Source of the DNA: Cryptomeria japonica
Taxonomy: Eukaryota > Streptophyta > Pinopsida > Cupressales > Cupressaceae
Reading direction: 5' to 3'
Assembly (NCBI RefSeq): GCF_030272615.1
Contig: NC_081412.1
Location: forward strand, 102,536,796 to 102,600,795
Length of the DNA stretch: 64,000 bases
Shown: positions 46,498 to 56,855 of the stretch, piece after piece
Layout of the letters: every line of letters begins with the position of its first letter
Position numbering within the stretch: the stretch's first letter is position 1
Made by a program: the position numbers and the translations under genes
The notes under the pieces: generated by a model
The model's database searches: none
What the model was told of the DNA's origin: nothing
What the model saw: the letters and a program-made list of their open reading frames with translations, nothing else

Positions 46498-47275
46498 TGT
46501 ATATGGTGAAAATGGATAAACATTAATAACGATATTGAAAGGCTAAATGAATTCAACCACAAAACCCTAGCCTAACAACAACAAAGATCCACCATAACAT
46601 ATGAAGATTACCTAAGACAATGCAAATCAAATGAAATCACAAATATTATACCATCGCATGTCCAATAGGGTTTGGATCTCCATTCTTCCTATCTCCATTG
46701 ATCTTGCTTGATATATTTGCTCTTAGATTTTATATGCACAAGAGCTCAACAAAGAACGGAATGTGGTTGCAAGTAGGATTGCATATGTTCAAAAGCATAG
46801 TGTAGTCAAGTAGTCAACAGGGGGGGTTTGATAATGAGAGAAGCATCTCCTTATATAGAAGACACTATATGAAATGGAGGGATAAGATTGAGAGGTGTAA
46901 AAGGAGGTCGGCTATGATTAGAGAGTAGGCAAAAGAAATAATAAAATAATGAAAGGGGTAGGTAGTGTATGAATTAAGAGATGAATGACATGTGTCATGG
47001 GTAGAAAAGGTTAATGAATTAATTAAATAAATAAAGATTTATTTAATTAATAGAAGAAGTGGGATCAATTAAATAAATAAGATATTTATTTAATTTAGGA
47101 AAAGCATAATTTAAATAAATAAATGTATTTATTTAAATGAGAAATAAGGCTAGAAGAGGATAAATAAATTAATTAAATAAATAAGGATTTATTTAATTAA
47201 TAGAAGAATTAGGCTAAAGTAATTAAATAAATAAAATATTTATTTAATTAGACATGACAATTTTAGGTGTCTACA
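46498..47275 (-). repeat. 3' LTR of element G (778 bp)
   Basis: In plus orientation it starts TGTATATGG and ends GTGTCTACA. It contains a TATATAAGG box on minus (46849-46857) and five consecutive AT-only foldbacks in 47003-47256. Confidence 0.93.
47003..47256. repeat. Five AT-rich palindromes in LTR of G
   Basis: Five inverted repeats of the form ATTAAATAAATA-n-TATTTATTTAAT, each with a 2-5 base centre, separated by 15-30 bases of ordinary sequence. The same set is in the other LTR (57790-58035), preserved with few changes. Confidence 0.85.
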
Positions 47276-47322
47276 TTTTGCCCCTCTTTGAGACAATGCG
47301 ACTTGTCGCGTTGTTTCAAAGA
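47276..47322 (-). promoter_or_regulatory. Polypurine tract of G with adjacent 18-bp hairpin
   Basis: On minus the tract reads AAAGAGGGGCAAAA up to the LTR. Directly before it is a foldback: CTTTGAGACAATGCGAC (plus 47286-47302) against GTCGCGTTGTTTCAAAG (47305-47321). That is about 17-18 bp with two mismatched positions, and the stem overlaps the start of the purine tract. Confidence 0.8.
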
Positions 47323-47775
47323 AGATAAGATGAACTGACACAATGTTGCCCCAAGATGGGAATGATATGCCCCCTCAAGAGATTGGATGAAAAAATGTCT
47401 GAAAAGATCGTAGACAATCTCTCAATATGAAAGATGGGATAGAATGGACTGACCGGATAAAGTGACAGAGTCACGGGATAATGAAGACTGACTCGGGTAG
47501 TCTATAAGATAGACCACAAGGGAAAATACATCCTCATTGTCATCCACACATCCATGAGAGTAGAATGCAGAGCAAAATAGAGCAGTAGCAGTCAGTAGCG
47601 ATGGCTTTGATTCACATATTCGATTGCGTTCGTCGATATCAGAGGCCAGCAGAGGCAGGAGAGCCAGTAAGTACCACAAAACCTCCTCGTACTTTGATGC
47701 ATTTATTTTTTTCATTAATGCATGCTAGGTAATGTAATAAATGCACTTAGAATAGGGTCCAAAAAAATGTCAAAA
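47323..47775. other. 3' UTR of element G, plain part
   Basis: No coding frame on either strand beyond chance (a 97-residue minus frame overlaps 47422-47715 and has no recognisable features). It lies between the polypurine-tract hairpin and the motif array. Confidence 0.5.
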
Positions 47776-48030
47776 ACATCCAGGCACATCTGCATTGGTG
47801 CCAGGCACGTCTGTGCTCGCTAGGCGCGTCTATGTTTGTGCCAGGCGCGTTTGTGTGGGAAAAGGCGTCTGTGCAGAATGTGGTCGCGTCTGCGCTGTGC
47901 AGGTGCATCTGTGCTAGGCAGACACGTTTGTGTCTTCCAAGCACATTTATGCAGAGCATAGGCATGTCTGTGTAAAACAGGCACGTTTGTGTAGTCTAGA
48001 AGCACGTTTATGTCATGAAGGTGCGTTTAT
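47776..48030. repeat. ~20-bp-phased CGCGTCTGTG motif array (3' UTR of G)
   Basis: Thirteen variants of GCGCGTCTGTG begin near 47781, 47801, 47821, 47841, 47861, 47882, 47900, 47919, 47938, 47961, 47980, 48000 and 48019. The mean step is close to 20 bp, with variable spacers. The motif is the reverse complement of CACAGACGCG in the arrays at 55440-57175. Confidence 0.8.
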
Positions 48031-48048
48031 GTCTTCAAGGTCAAATCG

Positions 48049-48496
48049 ACAGCTCTGTGATGAACATACGCTGTTGATTGGATAAGGTGCTGAGAGGATA
48101 CACTCAAGCAGGTCCTCTAGGGAAGACTAGGATAGGTCGAGGCACTCTGTGATGAACAGTGAGTACCAAGACATAGAGAGTACTTTGTGATGAACAGGGA
48201 GTACAAATATGAGCAGCACTTTGTGATGAACAGTGAGTGCAAATGTGGGCAGCACTTTGTGATGAATAGGGAGTGCTAAAACGTAGTACTTTGTGATGAA
48301 CAGGGAGTACCACTAAAATAGCAACACTTTGTGATGAACAGTGAGTGTCACTAGGATAGATAGCAACACTTTGTGATGAACAGTGAGTGTCACTAGGATA
48401 GATAGCAACACTTTGTGATGAACAGTGAGTGTCACTAGGATAGAGTACCATATGCACTTAGATAAAAAGTAGCATTTTGTGATGAATAGTGAATGC
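48049..48496. repeat. Array of ten hairpins with co-varying stems (element G)
   Basis: Units at 48049-48074, 48142-48166, 48180-48204, 48216-48240, 48252-48276, 48286-48310, 48324-48348, 48366-48390, 48408-48432 and 48472-48496. In the nine 25-base units a near-constant 15-base loop (TTGTGATGAACAGTG type) sits between 5-base arms. Arms are GTACT/AGTAC, GCACT/AGTGC, ACACT/AGTGT and GCATT/AATGC; the first, slightly longer unit has ACAGC/GCTGT. Nine of ten stems pair perfectly although the arm sequences differ. Three units (48324, 48366, 48408) have an exact 42-bp period. Confidence 0.9.
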
Positions 48497-48541
48497 CACT
48501 ATGACTGACATGATTGATTTGCTTGACTGTAGGAGTATTTG

Positions 48542-49093
48542 CCTATGCTGGAGTCACGAGAGAGATTCCCATCGACTCAGAGGTTGTGACCTAAGCTGAC
48601 CTTCGAGGATAGAGCTTCTATTGAGGCTATGGGTCTGAGACATATTCTATATGTGCCTGAGTTTTAGGTGAACATGAGATTGCTGACTGCACTGGTGGAG
48701 AGGTGGCACTCTGAGACTTGCACATTTCATTTGCCGATGGGTGAGATGACAGTCACCCTGGAGGATGTATACAGGATTCTACGGATATCGATTGATGGGG
48801 AGCTGATTCCGTACAATCAAGATGGAGAGAGGGATGCCCTTAGATGAGTGTTCTAGGATCTGGGACTGGAGATGAGGGTGGGACATGTGGCATGGGATAC
48901 CATGACATGGACATGATTAGCACTACCAATAGTGTTGGCAGGAGTTATCAATGGGTTCCTCTGTCCGGATAGGGTGACACGAGGGGTGGCTGTAGAGGAC
49001 ACAGGGGCCAGGAGAGATGATCTTATGGCAGGTCCTTCTAGGGCTCAGACTCCATCAAGGCTAGCCGGCTCTAAGGGAGGGAATTCATCATAG
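48542..49093 (+). pseudogene. Plant mobile domain (PMD) fragment, opposite strand to G's gag
   Basis: One plus-strand frame with stops (TGA 48587, TAG 48665, TGA 48845, TAG near 48854, TGA near 48929, end TAG 49091) but no frameshift. LLTALVERWHSETCTFHLP followed by GEMTVTLEDVYRILRISIDG is the hallmark of the plant mobile domain (MAIN/MAIL-like, also found in transposons). VLAGVINGFLCPDR and a Ser/Gly-rich tail follow. It encodes only part of the ~400-residue domain. Most stops fit single C to T or G to A changes from Arg, Gln or Trp codons. It lies in the 3' UTR of G, antisense to gag, so it may be a captured gene or part of this element lineage. Confidence 0.8.
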
Positions 49094-50853
49094 CCGTAGA
49101 GGGCTCCCTATGTATCAGTATTGTACCATTTTTGTATGATGATGTAGACACCTTCAGGTGATTGTAGCCATATGATTTTGACATCATTGTATCATGACAC
49201 TTTATATATATATATGAGATGATTCATCTTTGCGGCAGCTATATGCATGTGTACCTATGTGATGAGATGTTCTTATGTGATGCTTATGATATGGATGCAA
49301 ATATGTATATGATGCAATGCAATATTTTTTTTTTTGTTCTTTTATGTTTTATATGTGTATGCATGATGCAAATGTGAATGTATGTAATGCAGATGAATAT
49401 GATAATGCAAATGTAAATTGTGCTAACAAGTGTTGTGTGCAGGATGTGATGCAGTTGTGATATCTATATGTATGTATGAAATGCTTATATGTGGTAATGC
49501 AGGTGCAACTACATGAAATGCAAATGTTTTTGGTGTGTCATTATACTCAGTCATGTGATAGCAGGCTACGCGGACTCGAGAAGGATGATGAAATTCAATC
49601 AAGAAAGGGGGATGGAAGACAGAAGATATGAAAGTGAAAGAGCTTCTTGTGCGTTATCATCATTGAGCTTTATTATGGCAAGTAGGTTATGACAATCAAG
49701 GCATATGTTCGACCCAGAAAGTCATTGTACCCATTTGCATGGAGATAAGACAGTTGCAAACAAAGAATGCCCCAGTTCACACTAGACTCTTAGTGTCCTC
49801 ATATCTGTGCACAAGTCGTAGCATTACTAAGAGACAATCCACAGACAACAAAAGAAAAATAGATGACGATACCCCATCCTCGTCTTTCTAGTCAAAGACA
49901 TCCTGGAGATAAAATCTTTATTCAGAGACATCCCAAAAAAGCTAAAAGGCATGTCACCAAAAAGATAAAATCAAAAGAAAACCAAGACTCGACACCAACA
50001 TTCACTATAATCCTCAAGTTTAGTGTCTCTTGTCACTTGTATAAGTCTTATTTGATTGTGGTCACAATGTTTACTTTCACAGAAAGGATAGATAGCACTG
50101 AACCATATGTTGTCTGAGTCTGTTGAAATATTTGATTTGTTGGAGCCCATTGTTACTGTTGTGTCCGATCTAAAATTGACTGAATCCATGAAATTGATAT
50201 TGTATTATGGAGAAGACAAAACTTTTTTGCGGATCTGTGATGCAAATGTTGCTTTATTGCGGATTGTGCACGGATAGACTGAAGGAAGCTGGAAGAAACT
50301 GTACTCCTCAAAACATGTGATGTTCTCAATTCCACACCCATCACTAGACGTAGGATTTGCCTTAGCCACAGATAGGATCTGATTTATTATGGATGGAAAG
50401 GGAGGTGAAAAAGGATTATTATGAATGGCTAACCAATCTTAGGTAGATCAATAACAAGCCATGATGGGAATGGGTAAGTTTATTATGAACGAATAGGTTG
50501 TGAGTGTGTGCAAAGTGAAAGGATGAAAGTGAATCCTAAAGGAGGGAGGAGAAATGTCTCTACTCATGGCGCTGGTGACCCAGTTTTCACCATGGTATTT
50601 GCCTAGGGCGCCACCGAAGTGGTTTTCACCATTGGACAAAATTATTTCTCTTTACTTTTTTCAATTTTTCAATGTTTTTTTGTTGTTGTCACAAGGCGCC
50701 TGTTTGCCAGGTTTTCACCAACTAACGATTTTTTTTGTTTTATAATTTTTTTTGTATTTTTGAATTTTTTTGTATTTTTGAAATTTTTTATTTTTTTGTA
50801 TTTTTGAAAATTTTTATTTTTTTGTATTTTTTGAATTAGGATATTCCAAAGAG
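49094..50853. other. Untranslated spacer of element G
   Basis: Contains AT/TG-rich sequence (49195-49520, many ATATG/GATGC steps), a T10 run near 49327, and a T-rich tract on plus at 50690-50835 (repeated TTTTTTGTATTTTTGAA). No gene or domain recognised. On minus it is the start of the 3' UTR after the polyprotein. Confidence 0.55.
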
Positions 50854-52407
50854 CTATGTGTAGAACCTGTGAAGGTGCATGTTGTTGATAGGATCCTCCA
50901 AAGGTTCACCCTCTGTAGTTGAGAGCTGATATGCCCCAGATCCATATGCTGCTATAATGATGTAAGGACCAAGCCAATTTGGTTCGAACTTGCCCTTCTT
51001 CTCTCTATCTTGCTGATTTTTAGGATTTTCTCTGAGAACTAAGTCACCTACCTCAAATGTGTGAGGCTTGACTTTATGATTGTAACTGCATTGTTCCTTG
51101 ACTGAATGATGTGTAGCTCGAGTGACTGTCTTCCTTGATGAAGAAACTGAGATAGAATTTTTAATGTGTGGACTACGTAGGCCCATATGCATGTCACCTA
51201 AAGAAGTTTGGGCATCCCTGATAACAAAGTCCCTAGAGGAAGTTCCATTAAAGGTCCATGATGTATCACCATAAAGGAAAGGATGTGCGGAACAAGTGAA
51301 TGAGTGATGAAGGCTTATGATTGCAAAAAGAAGTGAAAGTAGGATAGCATGATAGAGACTAAGGATCAATAAGTATGCTTTATGACTTAAAATTGTAGAA
51401 CTTTTGCCCCTAGTTATTTTTATATTAGGGGAGATCAACTCTTTCTCTTTTTGATTGATAGGATTTTTATCCTTGACTTTGATTTTTTTAGAGTCCAATA
51501 GCTTTTGATTTTGATTTGAACTAAAGGCCTTTTCTTTATTTTTGACTTTTAGATTTTTCTTTTCAAAGCTTGATTTCTGATCCCCAATGAGTAAGGGCTT
51601 TTGTAATTCTTGTTGATCCAAGTCTGGAAGTGGAGTGGAAATGGAATGAGTGGATGAAATGGTAAAGCTATGTGAGTTCTCAAGAGGGCTGACGATACAC
51701 TCAATAGATTCTTCGTTGGAACCACTCTTAGGATTATTGATATCAAAAGATGCTTGCACCACTAGAGGAGATTTGCATTCAAACTTAGTAGCCACAACAC
51801 TAGGTGGTTCACACCCAATTCCTTGCAAATTGTTTATAGATTGTTCTTGTCGACTGAATACCTTAGGAGATAGTGGGAGTTGATCAACATGAAAGATATA
51901 CTCACCACATCTCGGATCTTTAATCTTGAATTTTTCTTTGAGCTCTACTTGTTTGGATGTAGAAGCTTTCAATGATTCTTGATCCACATAGGCTGATGAA
52001 GGAAGAACTTCTTGATTTACTGGGATTGTTATTTCTAATCTATGGCACAAATTGTTGTAATATATGAATGGATTTGGATCAGCTTTGACAGTCACTTCAA
52101 CTCCATTATGTGGGAACTTAATGCATTGATGATATGTAGATGGTACTACGCTCATCTCATGAATCCATGGACGTCCTAGCAATATGTTGTCTGTGAGATC
52201 CAGGTCTAGGACTTGACAAACCACATCCTTTGTAACTGGCCCAACTCTGAGAGGCAAGGTGACTGTGCCTTTGGATGAACGTTCCTCATCATCATATGCT
52301 TTGATGGTAATTTTGTTTGTAGAATTCACAACTTTATCAGAATATCCCAATTGTTTAATAGTGCTCAATGTACAAATGTTTAGACCTACTCCTCCATCTA
52401 TCAGGAC
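50854..52407 (-). CDS. Protease joined to integrase C-terminus, element G
   Basis: An open frame of 504 residues (50854-52368), in frame with gag upstream. It opens with the rest of a retropepsin-like domain: VLIDGGVGLNICTLSTIKQL (D-G-G triplet near 52390-52398), TVTLPLRVGPVTKDVV and LLGRPWIHEM. A long Lys/Ser-rich linker follows, then a hydrophobic segment LLILSLYHAILLSLLFAIIS (about residues 330-350, could span a membrane). The end is FEVGDLVLRENPKNQ, KFEPNWLGPYII and YGSGAYQLSTTEGEPLEDP, which is the tail of gypsy integrases. RT, RNase H and the catalytic core are missing, so an internal deletion fused the two ends. The open state of this frame is unusual here. Confidence 0.8.
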   Translation of the reverse strand, partial: VLIDGGVGLNICTLSTIKQLGYSDKVVNSTNKITIKAYDDEERSSKGTVTLPLRVGPVTKDVVCQVLDLDLTDNILLGRPWIHEMSVVPSTYHQCIKFPHNGVEVTVKADPNPFIYYNNLCHRLEITIPVNQEVLPSSAYVDQESLKASTSKQVELKEKFKIKDPRCGEYIFHVDQLPLSPKVFSRQEQSINNLQGIGCEPPSVVATKFECKSPLVVQASFDINNPKSGSNEESIECIVSPLENSHSFTISSTHSISTPLPDLDQQELQKPLLIGDQKSSFEKKNLKVKNKEKAFSSNQNQKLLDSKKIKVKDKNPINQKEKELISPNIKITRGKSSTILSHKAYLLILSLYHAILLSLLFAIISLHHSFTCSAHPFLYGDTSWTFNGTSSRDFVIRDAQTSLGDMHMGLRSPHIKNSISVSSSRKTVTRATHHSVKEQCSYNHKVKPHTFEVGDLVLRENPKNQQDREKKGKFEPNWLGPYIIIAAYGSGAYQLSTTEGEPLEDPINNMHLHRFYT

Positions 52408-54955
52408 TCATTTTATTCGATGTTTGTGTATGAAGGCTTCAATGTGTAACGGTGCATTATGTGGCAGACTTATGGAGGCATCATCGGCTTCTGTGAATGT
52501 AAGGGAGTGTGGAATGGAAAGGTATCCCACCATGGCTTGAAACTGGTCCACATTCAGATCAGTAGGAACAACAGTTTCTCTCAAGATTTTGTCAAGAATG
52601 GCTTTATGTGCAGGGGATATGCGCAAGAGTTCAAGTATATAGATGAGCGTGGGTGCCTTCCCTAATTGTTCTACAAGGTTGTACTCAGGTTTGGTTGATG
52701 AGGAAGTGGTGTTCTTGGCTGGAGCACCTTGCAAAGTGATTTTACCTCGACGGGTTGTAACATGACATTCAGAGGTAGGTTCGGAAGAAGATCCAATGCC
52801 TTTTAAGACAATCTTGGGTCTCTGGGTAGAATTCTCAGGGTTTTTGTCCTTGATGATAATGGTAGAGACATAATTGTCCATCAAGATGTGATTGATGGTT
52901 GAATCATAGTTATAAGATGCTCTGGTATAGTTGGTTTGGTCATCTATGGCTGCAGCTTTTCCCTTGTCATGTTTTGGGAATGGTTCTTTAAACATCTCAT
53001 GTTCTTGATTGGATGAGTGTCCTTCAATCTCAATGTCACCTCTATCAATGAGATCTTGTATGATGTTCTTCAGTCGATGACAATTTCCTATCTTATGACC
53101 CTTGCTCTTATGAAATTCACAATATTCATCATCATTCCACCAATTTGGTTTAACCTTTGGTTCATATGGAGGAAAATTTGGAATAGTGATTACTTTGTTT
53201 GCCACTAGTTTCTTGAAAACTGACTCAAGTGGTTCTCCCAATGAAGTGTACTTCCTTCATGATTTAGAAGTTGTTTGAGTATTCACCTGATTTGATCTGG
53301 AAAAAATGAATTTGGGTTGCACTGTATTGGCATCAAAAACACCATCATTAACTGTGTTCTTGTTTTTATTCCAAAATCTTGGCTTGTCCTTTCCTTTAAA
53401 GTCATTTTTGTTTTCCTTGAATATCTTAATGACTCCTTGTTCAATTAGGACCTTTTCTGTTGCTAAGCCTTTTTCAATGATGTCCTTGAAGGTGGACAAA
53501 CAAGCTTTTCTCAAGTCATAACCAATGTCTTTGTTAACATTTTGGGTGAACATTTCTACCATTTGTTTTTGTGGAATTTCACAAGAGCATCTGCTGGCTA
53601 TATTCCTCCATCTTTGTAAAAATGATGCAAAAGACTCTCCCTCTTTTTTCTTGGTGTTGCACAAAGTAGTGACTGATATGTCTGTCTCTATATTGTAGGA
53701 GAAATGTTGAATAAATGCCTCTGCTAAGTCACCCCATGACTTAATTCCAGGTGGAAGTTGGGAGAACCATTCCATAGCTTGATCGCCTAGGCTCTGTGGA
53801 AATAATCTCATCAAATATGTCTCTTCTGAAGCTACCTCAATGCAAGTTGTGAAAAATTGTCTTATGTGTGCCTTAGGATCCCCTTTTCCTCTATACTTAT
53901 CAAACTTAGGTGTCACAAGGTATGTAGGAAAAGGAGGCATTGGAATGCTCTTGTCAAATGGATAAGGACATATGTCTGTCATTGTGTATGTTGTCTTCGG
54001 TGTATTTATGTCCTCCATTTTCTTTTGTAAGTCCTTGATTTGTTGCTCTAAATTGTTCTTAGGTGGAGATCGGCTTCTTGGACCATACCCTATGCTTGAG
54101 GCACCAATTGGAGGAGGAGCATGTTGCATATATGGATGATATTGATCATACACATGTTCATATGGAGGAGGTCTATAGTGATGTTGCATATATGGACCAC
54201 TTGGTATAGATTCATGTTGAGGAACGAAATATCTATTTTGTCCATGTATACCATACTATATAGGCATGTCATGTTCTAATGTGTTGCCCCCAAATTTGAC
54301 ATGGGGTTTCCTTATGGTCCAAATTTTGAGCATGCCTTTGAATATCCAATTGCTTTGGTGGTTGATCCTTAATATTGATATGTGATTGAGCATATTTCTC
54401 TGCCTAAGACTTCCATAATGGTCTGCAAAGGTAAGTATCATATGCTTGACCATGTGTATGTGGGACCTCTGGTTTTTGAAACAAAGATGATAGTGATTCA
54501 GGCACAAGATGTGGTCCTCTATTGCCTCCACTATTAGGCCTCCTTTGATCCATGTTGGAGTGAGGTTGTTGCAAAGATCAATTTTCCATTGTTTGAGACA
54601 TGTCAAAATCATGAGGTATTTTGGCTCCACTTTGTGCCATCATTTGTAAGAAGTATTTTCTATCCCTCCTCATTATTTCCTCAACCAATCGATTGAAACG
54701 GGGATCCATAATGGATTCTTCCACATCTGCTGAATGTACTGAAAATTTTTCCATATCATCATTGTGTGTATCATTGTTGTTTGTAGTGTCCATGTTCTCA
54801 ACATTTGGAATGTTTCTATAGGCATCCATGTTAGGTAATGTAGTATGATCAGAATTGAAAAAGATATCATTGTCATACTCATAAGAACTCATGTTTGCGG
54901 ACTCTTGAGCCTCTTTAGTTTCTCTCCTAGATTTTTGAAGACGGGTTTCAACCAT
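52408..54955 (-). pseudogene. Gag of gypsy-type element G
   Basis: Starts MVETRLQKSRRETKEAQES at 54955 with an acidic Asn/Asp-rich N-terminus (to 54578). A frameshift and stops lie in 54200-54580. Then open 53257-54189: a gypsy gag domain with PKFDKYRGKGDPKAH, MRLFPQSLGDQAMEWFSQLP, FIQHFSYNIETDISV and GESFASFLQRWRNIASRC. A stop precedes 52408-53241, which has EYCEFHKSKGHKIGNC (zinc-knuckle-like, CHHC order) and a linker to the protease; a TGA at 52408-52410 separates it from the next part. It would form the particle shell; only a few changes block it. Confidence 0.85.
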
Positions 54956-55439
54956 GAACTAGGTATTGACCGAGATGTGTGAGACTAGATGAAAATGGAA
55001 AAAGTATGGAAGACCAAGAGTTGGATGGAATGTAAATGAATTTGGAGTGTACTTGTAATGTCCAAAGTGTAAGACCAAGTATGCATGTAGTAGAGTAGGT
55101 GTGACTTCCAAAGAGAGGATAGTTTCTCTTGATGAGGTAAGTTGACCTTGACTCTAATTAAGACTAGATGAGACCCAAAGGTGATAGACCTTGATGAGGG
55201 ACCACTTAGCAAAATGTTGTTGTATGTAGTGTGTTGACAAAGTATGATGAGGACAAGCAAGTGACCTTTTGACTCAAGTTTAGACAAATGTGAATGTAAT
55301 GTAAGGTGTAAAGCAATGATGGACTATGTGAGACCCAAAGACAGGTTTAATGCTAAATGAAACCCTAGAGAAATAACCTAGGAAGCTCAAGAATTCCGAA
55401 ACTAACTATGTTTGTGTGCTGGACTGTAAAAGTTTTTCA

Positions 55440-55640
55440 ATTTTGATCATAGACACGCCTGTATCCTGCACAGACACGATTTCCTGACACAGATGTGGTT
55501 CTGTTTAACACACACGCATTTCTGAGATTTTTATAAAGTGCACTATTGATTCTGGGAACACAGATGTGTTTCTGCCCTTCACAGATGCGGTTACACAATA
55601 TAGACACTATTATGTCAGACACGGACGCTTTTCTGCAAAA
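55440..55640. repeat. Degenerate CAGACACG motif group (5' UTR of G)
   Basis: About eight diverged copies (near 55448, 55466, 55486, 55505, 55559, 55581, 55600 and 55620), again at roughly 20-bp steps, orientation as in 56856-57175. Confidence 0.6.
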
Positions 55641-56855
55641 TTTGTGCAATTTTTTCCAATCTGTGAAGTCATTTTTGTTGTGACCAAATCTGACTGTTTG
55701 ACTATTTTTCATGACAAGAGGACACAGTGTTGATGAAGACCCAATGTTTGCAAGTGTCTAGACTCTAAATGACTCCAAGAAAAGTGTGTTGTTTGATGTA
55801 AAAATGTTTTGCATACACTTGAAGACACAAAAGACACAATGTTTTTGCTGTTTGGTCTTGAATGTTTTGAATGTTTAAAATAAGTCAAGCACAATTCTTA
55901 TGGTTGGCCAAGACAATAGTTGTTGATCCCACATGGGGTTTTACCCTCGAGGCTATGCTATTTAGAGCGGATACTTAGATGTTTGACCTCACTGGCTCCA
56001 CCCTTGAGACTCACTTCTCGGGTCAACCAAGCTTTAGTCCCCACGAAAACTCCCTGTGGCGAACTTTGTATCTCTACTAAGAACCATATGTGTGTGGGCC
56101 ACTACCAGAGGTCCGACCTCCTACCTCAACAACTAGATGGATTTGGGCTTCTAAAACAAAAAGGTGCTAGTAAGGGCATCCGCTCGTGTGGCCATACATG
56201 CAGCACTTTCAGCTCTGTAAATACAGAAGGCTCCCAGCTGGTAGGGGTTACGCCCTACAAATGATCAAATAAATTTGATCAAACGGGTTTATGGGGAGAC
56301 ATAGTGTCGATATGAACTAATCAGCACACGTTATTCATAGTTTTCACCATGAATACAGTTATTTACAGTGGTTTGGAAGAAGATGGCTTTTCTTTTGCTA
56401 CCACTTGGGTCATTCTCTTCTCACTAGTAGTCCTAATGACCACACGGGAAGACAGGCCCTCTAAAGATTAAACAAAAAGAGCCTATTGCTCAAGACACAA
56501 AAGACAATGATTCAATTTTAGTGCACCAATTGAAGTGTTTGCTAGTCTATGAAAACAAGGCACACAATAAAAATCCAAAAACCCTTACCAAGGACTTGCA
56601 ACAAAGATTTGTTAGTAGTTTGGATTGTTTGAAATAATCACCCCTTCCTACAAGCACACAAGTTAGGTAAATTTTAGATCCAAAAGACTTTGTGAAAATA
56701 AGGGCCTTCAACTAAACGATTTTGCTTTCAAGACAAGCTACACCAATTTCATTAGCTAGATTTGCAAATGTTAGCTCAAAATAATCCAGATCTGAAACAT
56801 TAAATGACCAAAAACTGAATCAATAAAAACCCAAAAAAAAAAAATGAAATCAATG

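Noticed and set aside
48104-48457. 117-residue minus frame with repeated HCSSQS
   Set aside because: It is the hairpin array read through in one frame; units shift frame and spacers vary, so the conserved feature is the nucleic acid fold, not a peptide.
48049-48496. C/D box small RNA genes (GTGATGA in each loop)
   Set aside because: A C-box-like string and a terminal stem are present, but no CTGA D box is evident and units are only 25 bases. Kept only as a remark in the finding.
48140-48500. CRISPR-like direct repeats
   Set aside because: The repeats are 25 bases with short irregular spacers, in a plant nuclear retroelement, and no cas genes are present.
55920-56264. 114-residue plus frame in the 5' UTR of G
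   Set aside because: No recognisable domain, antisense to gag, composition unlike nearby coding sequence. Cannot be supported as a gene.
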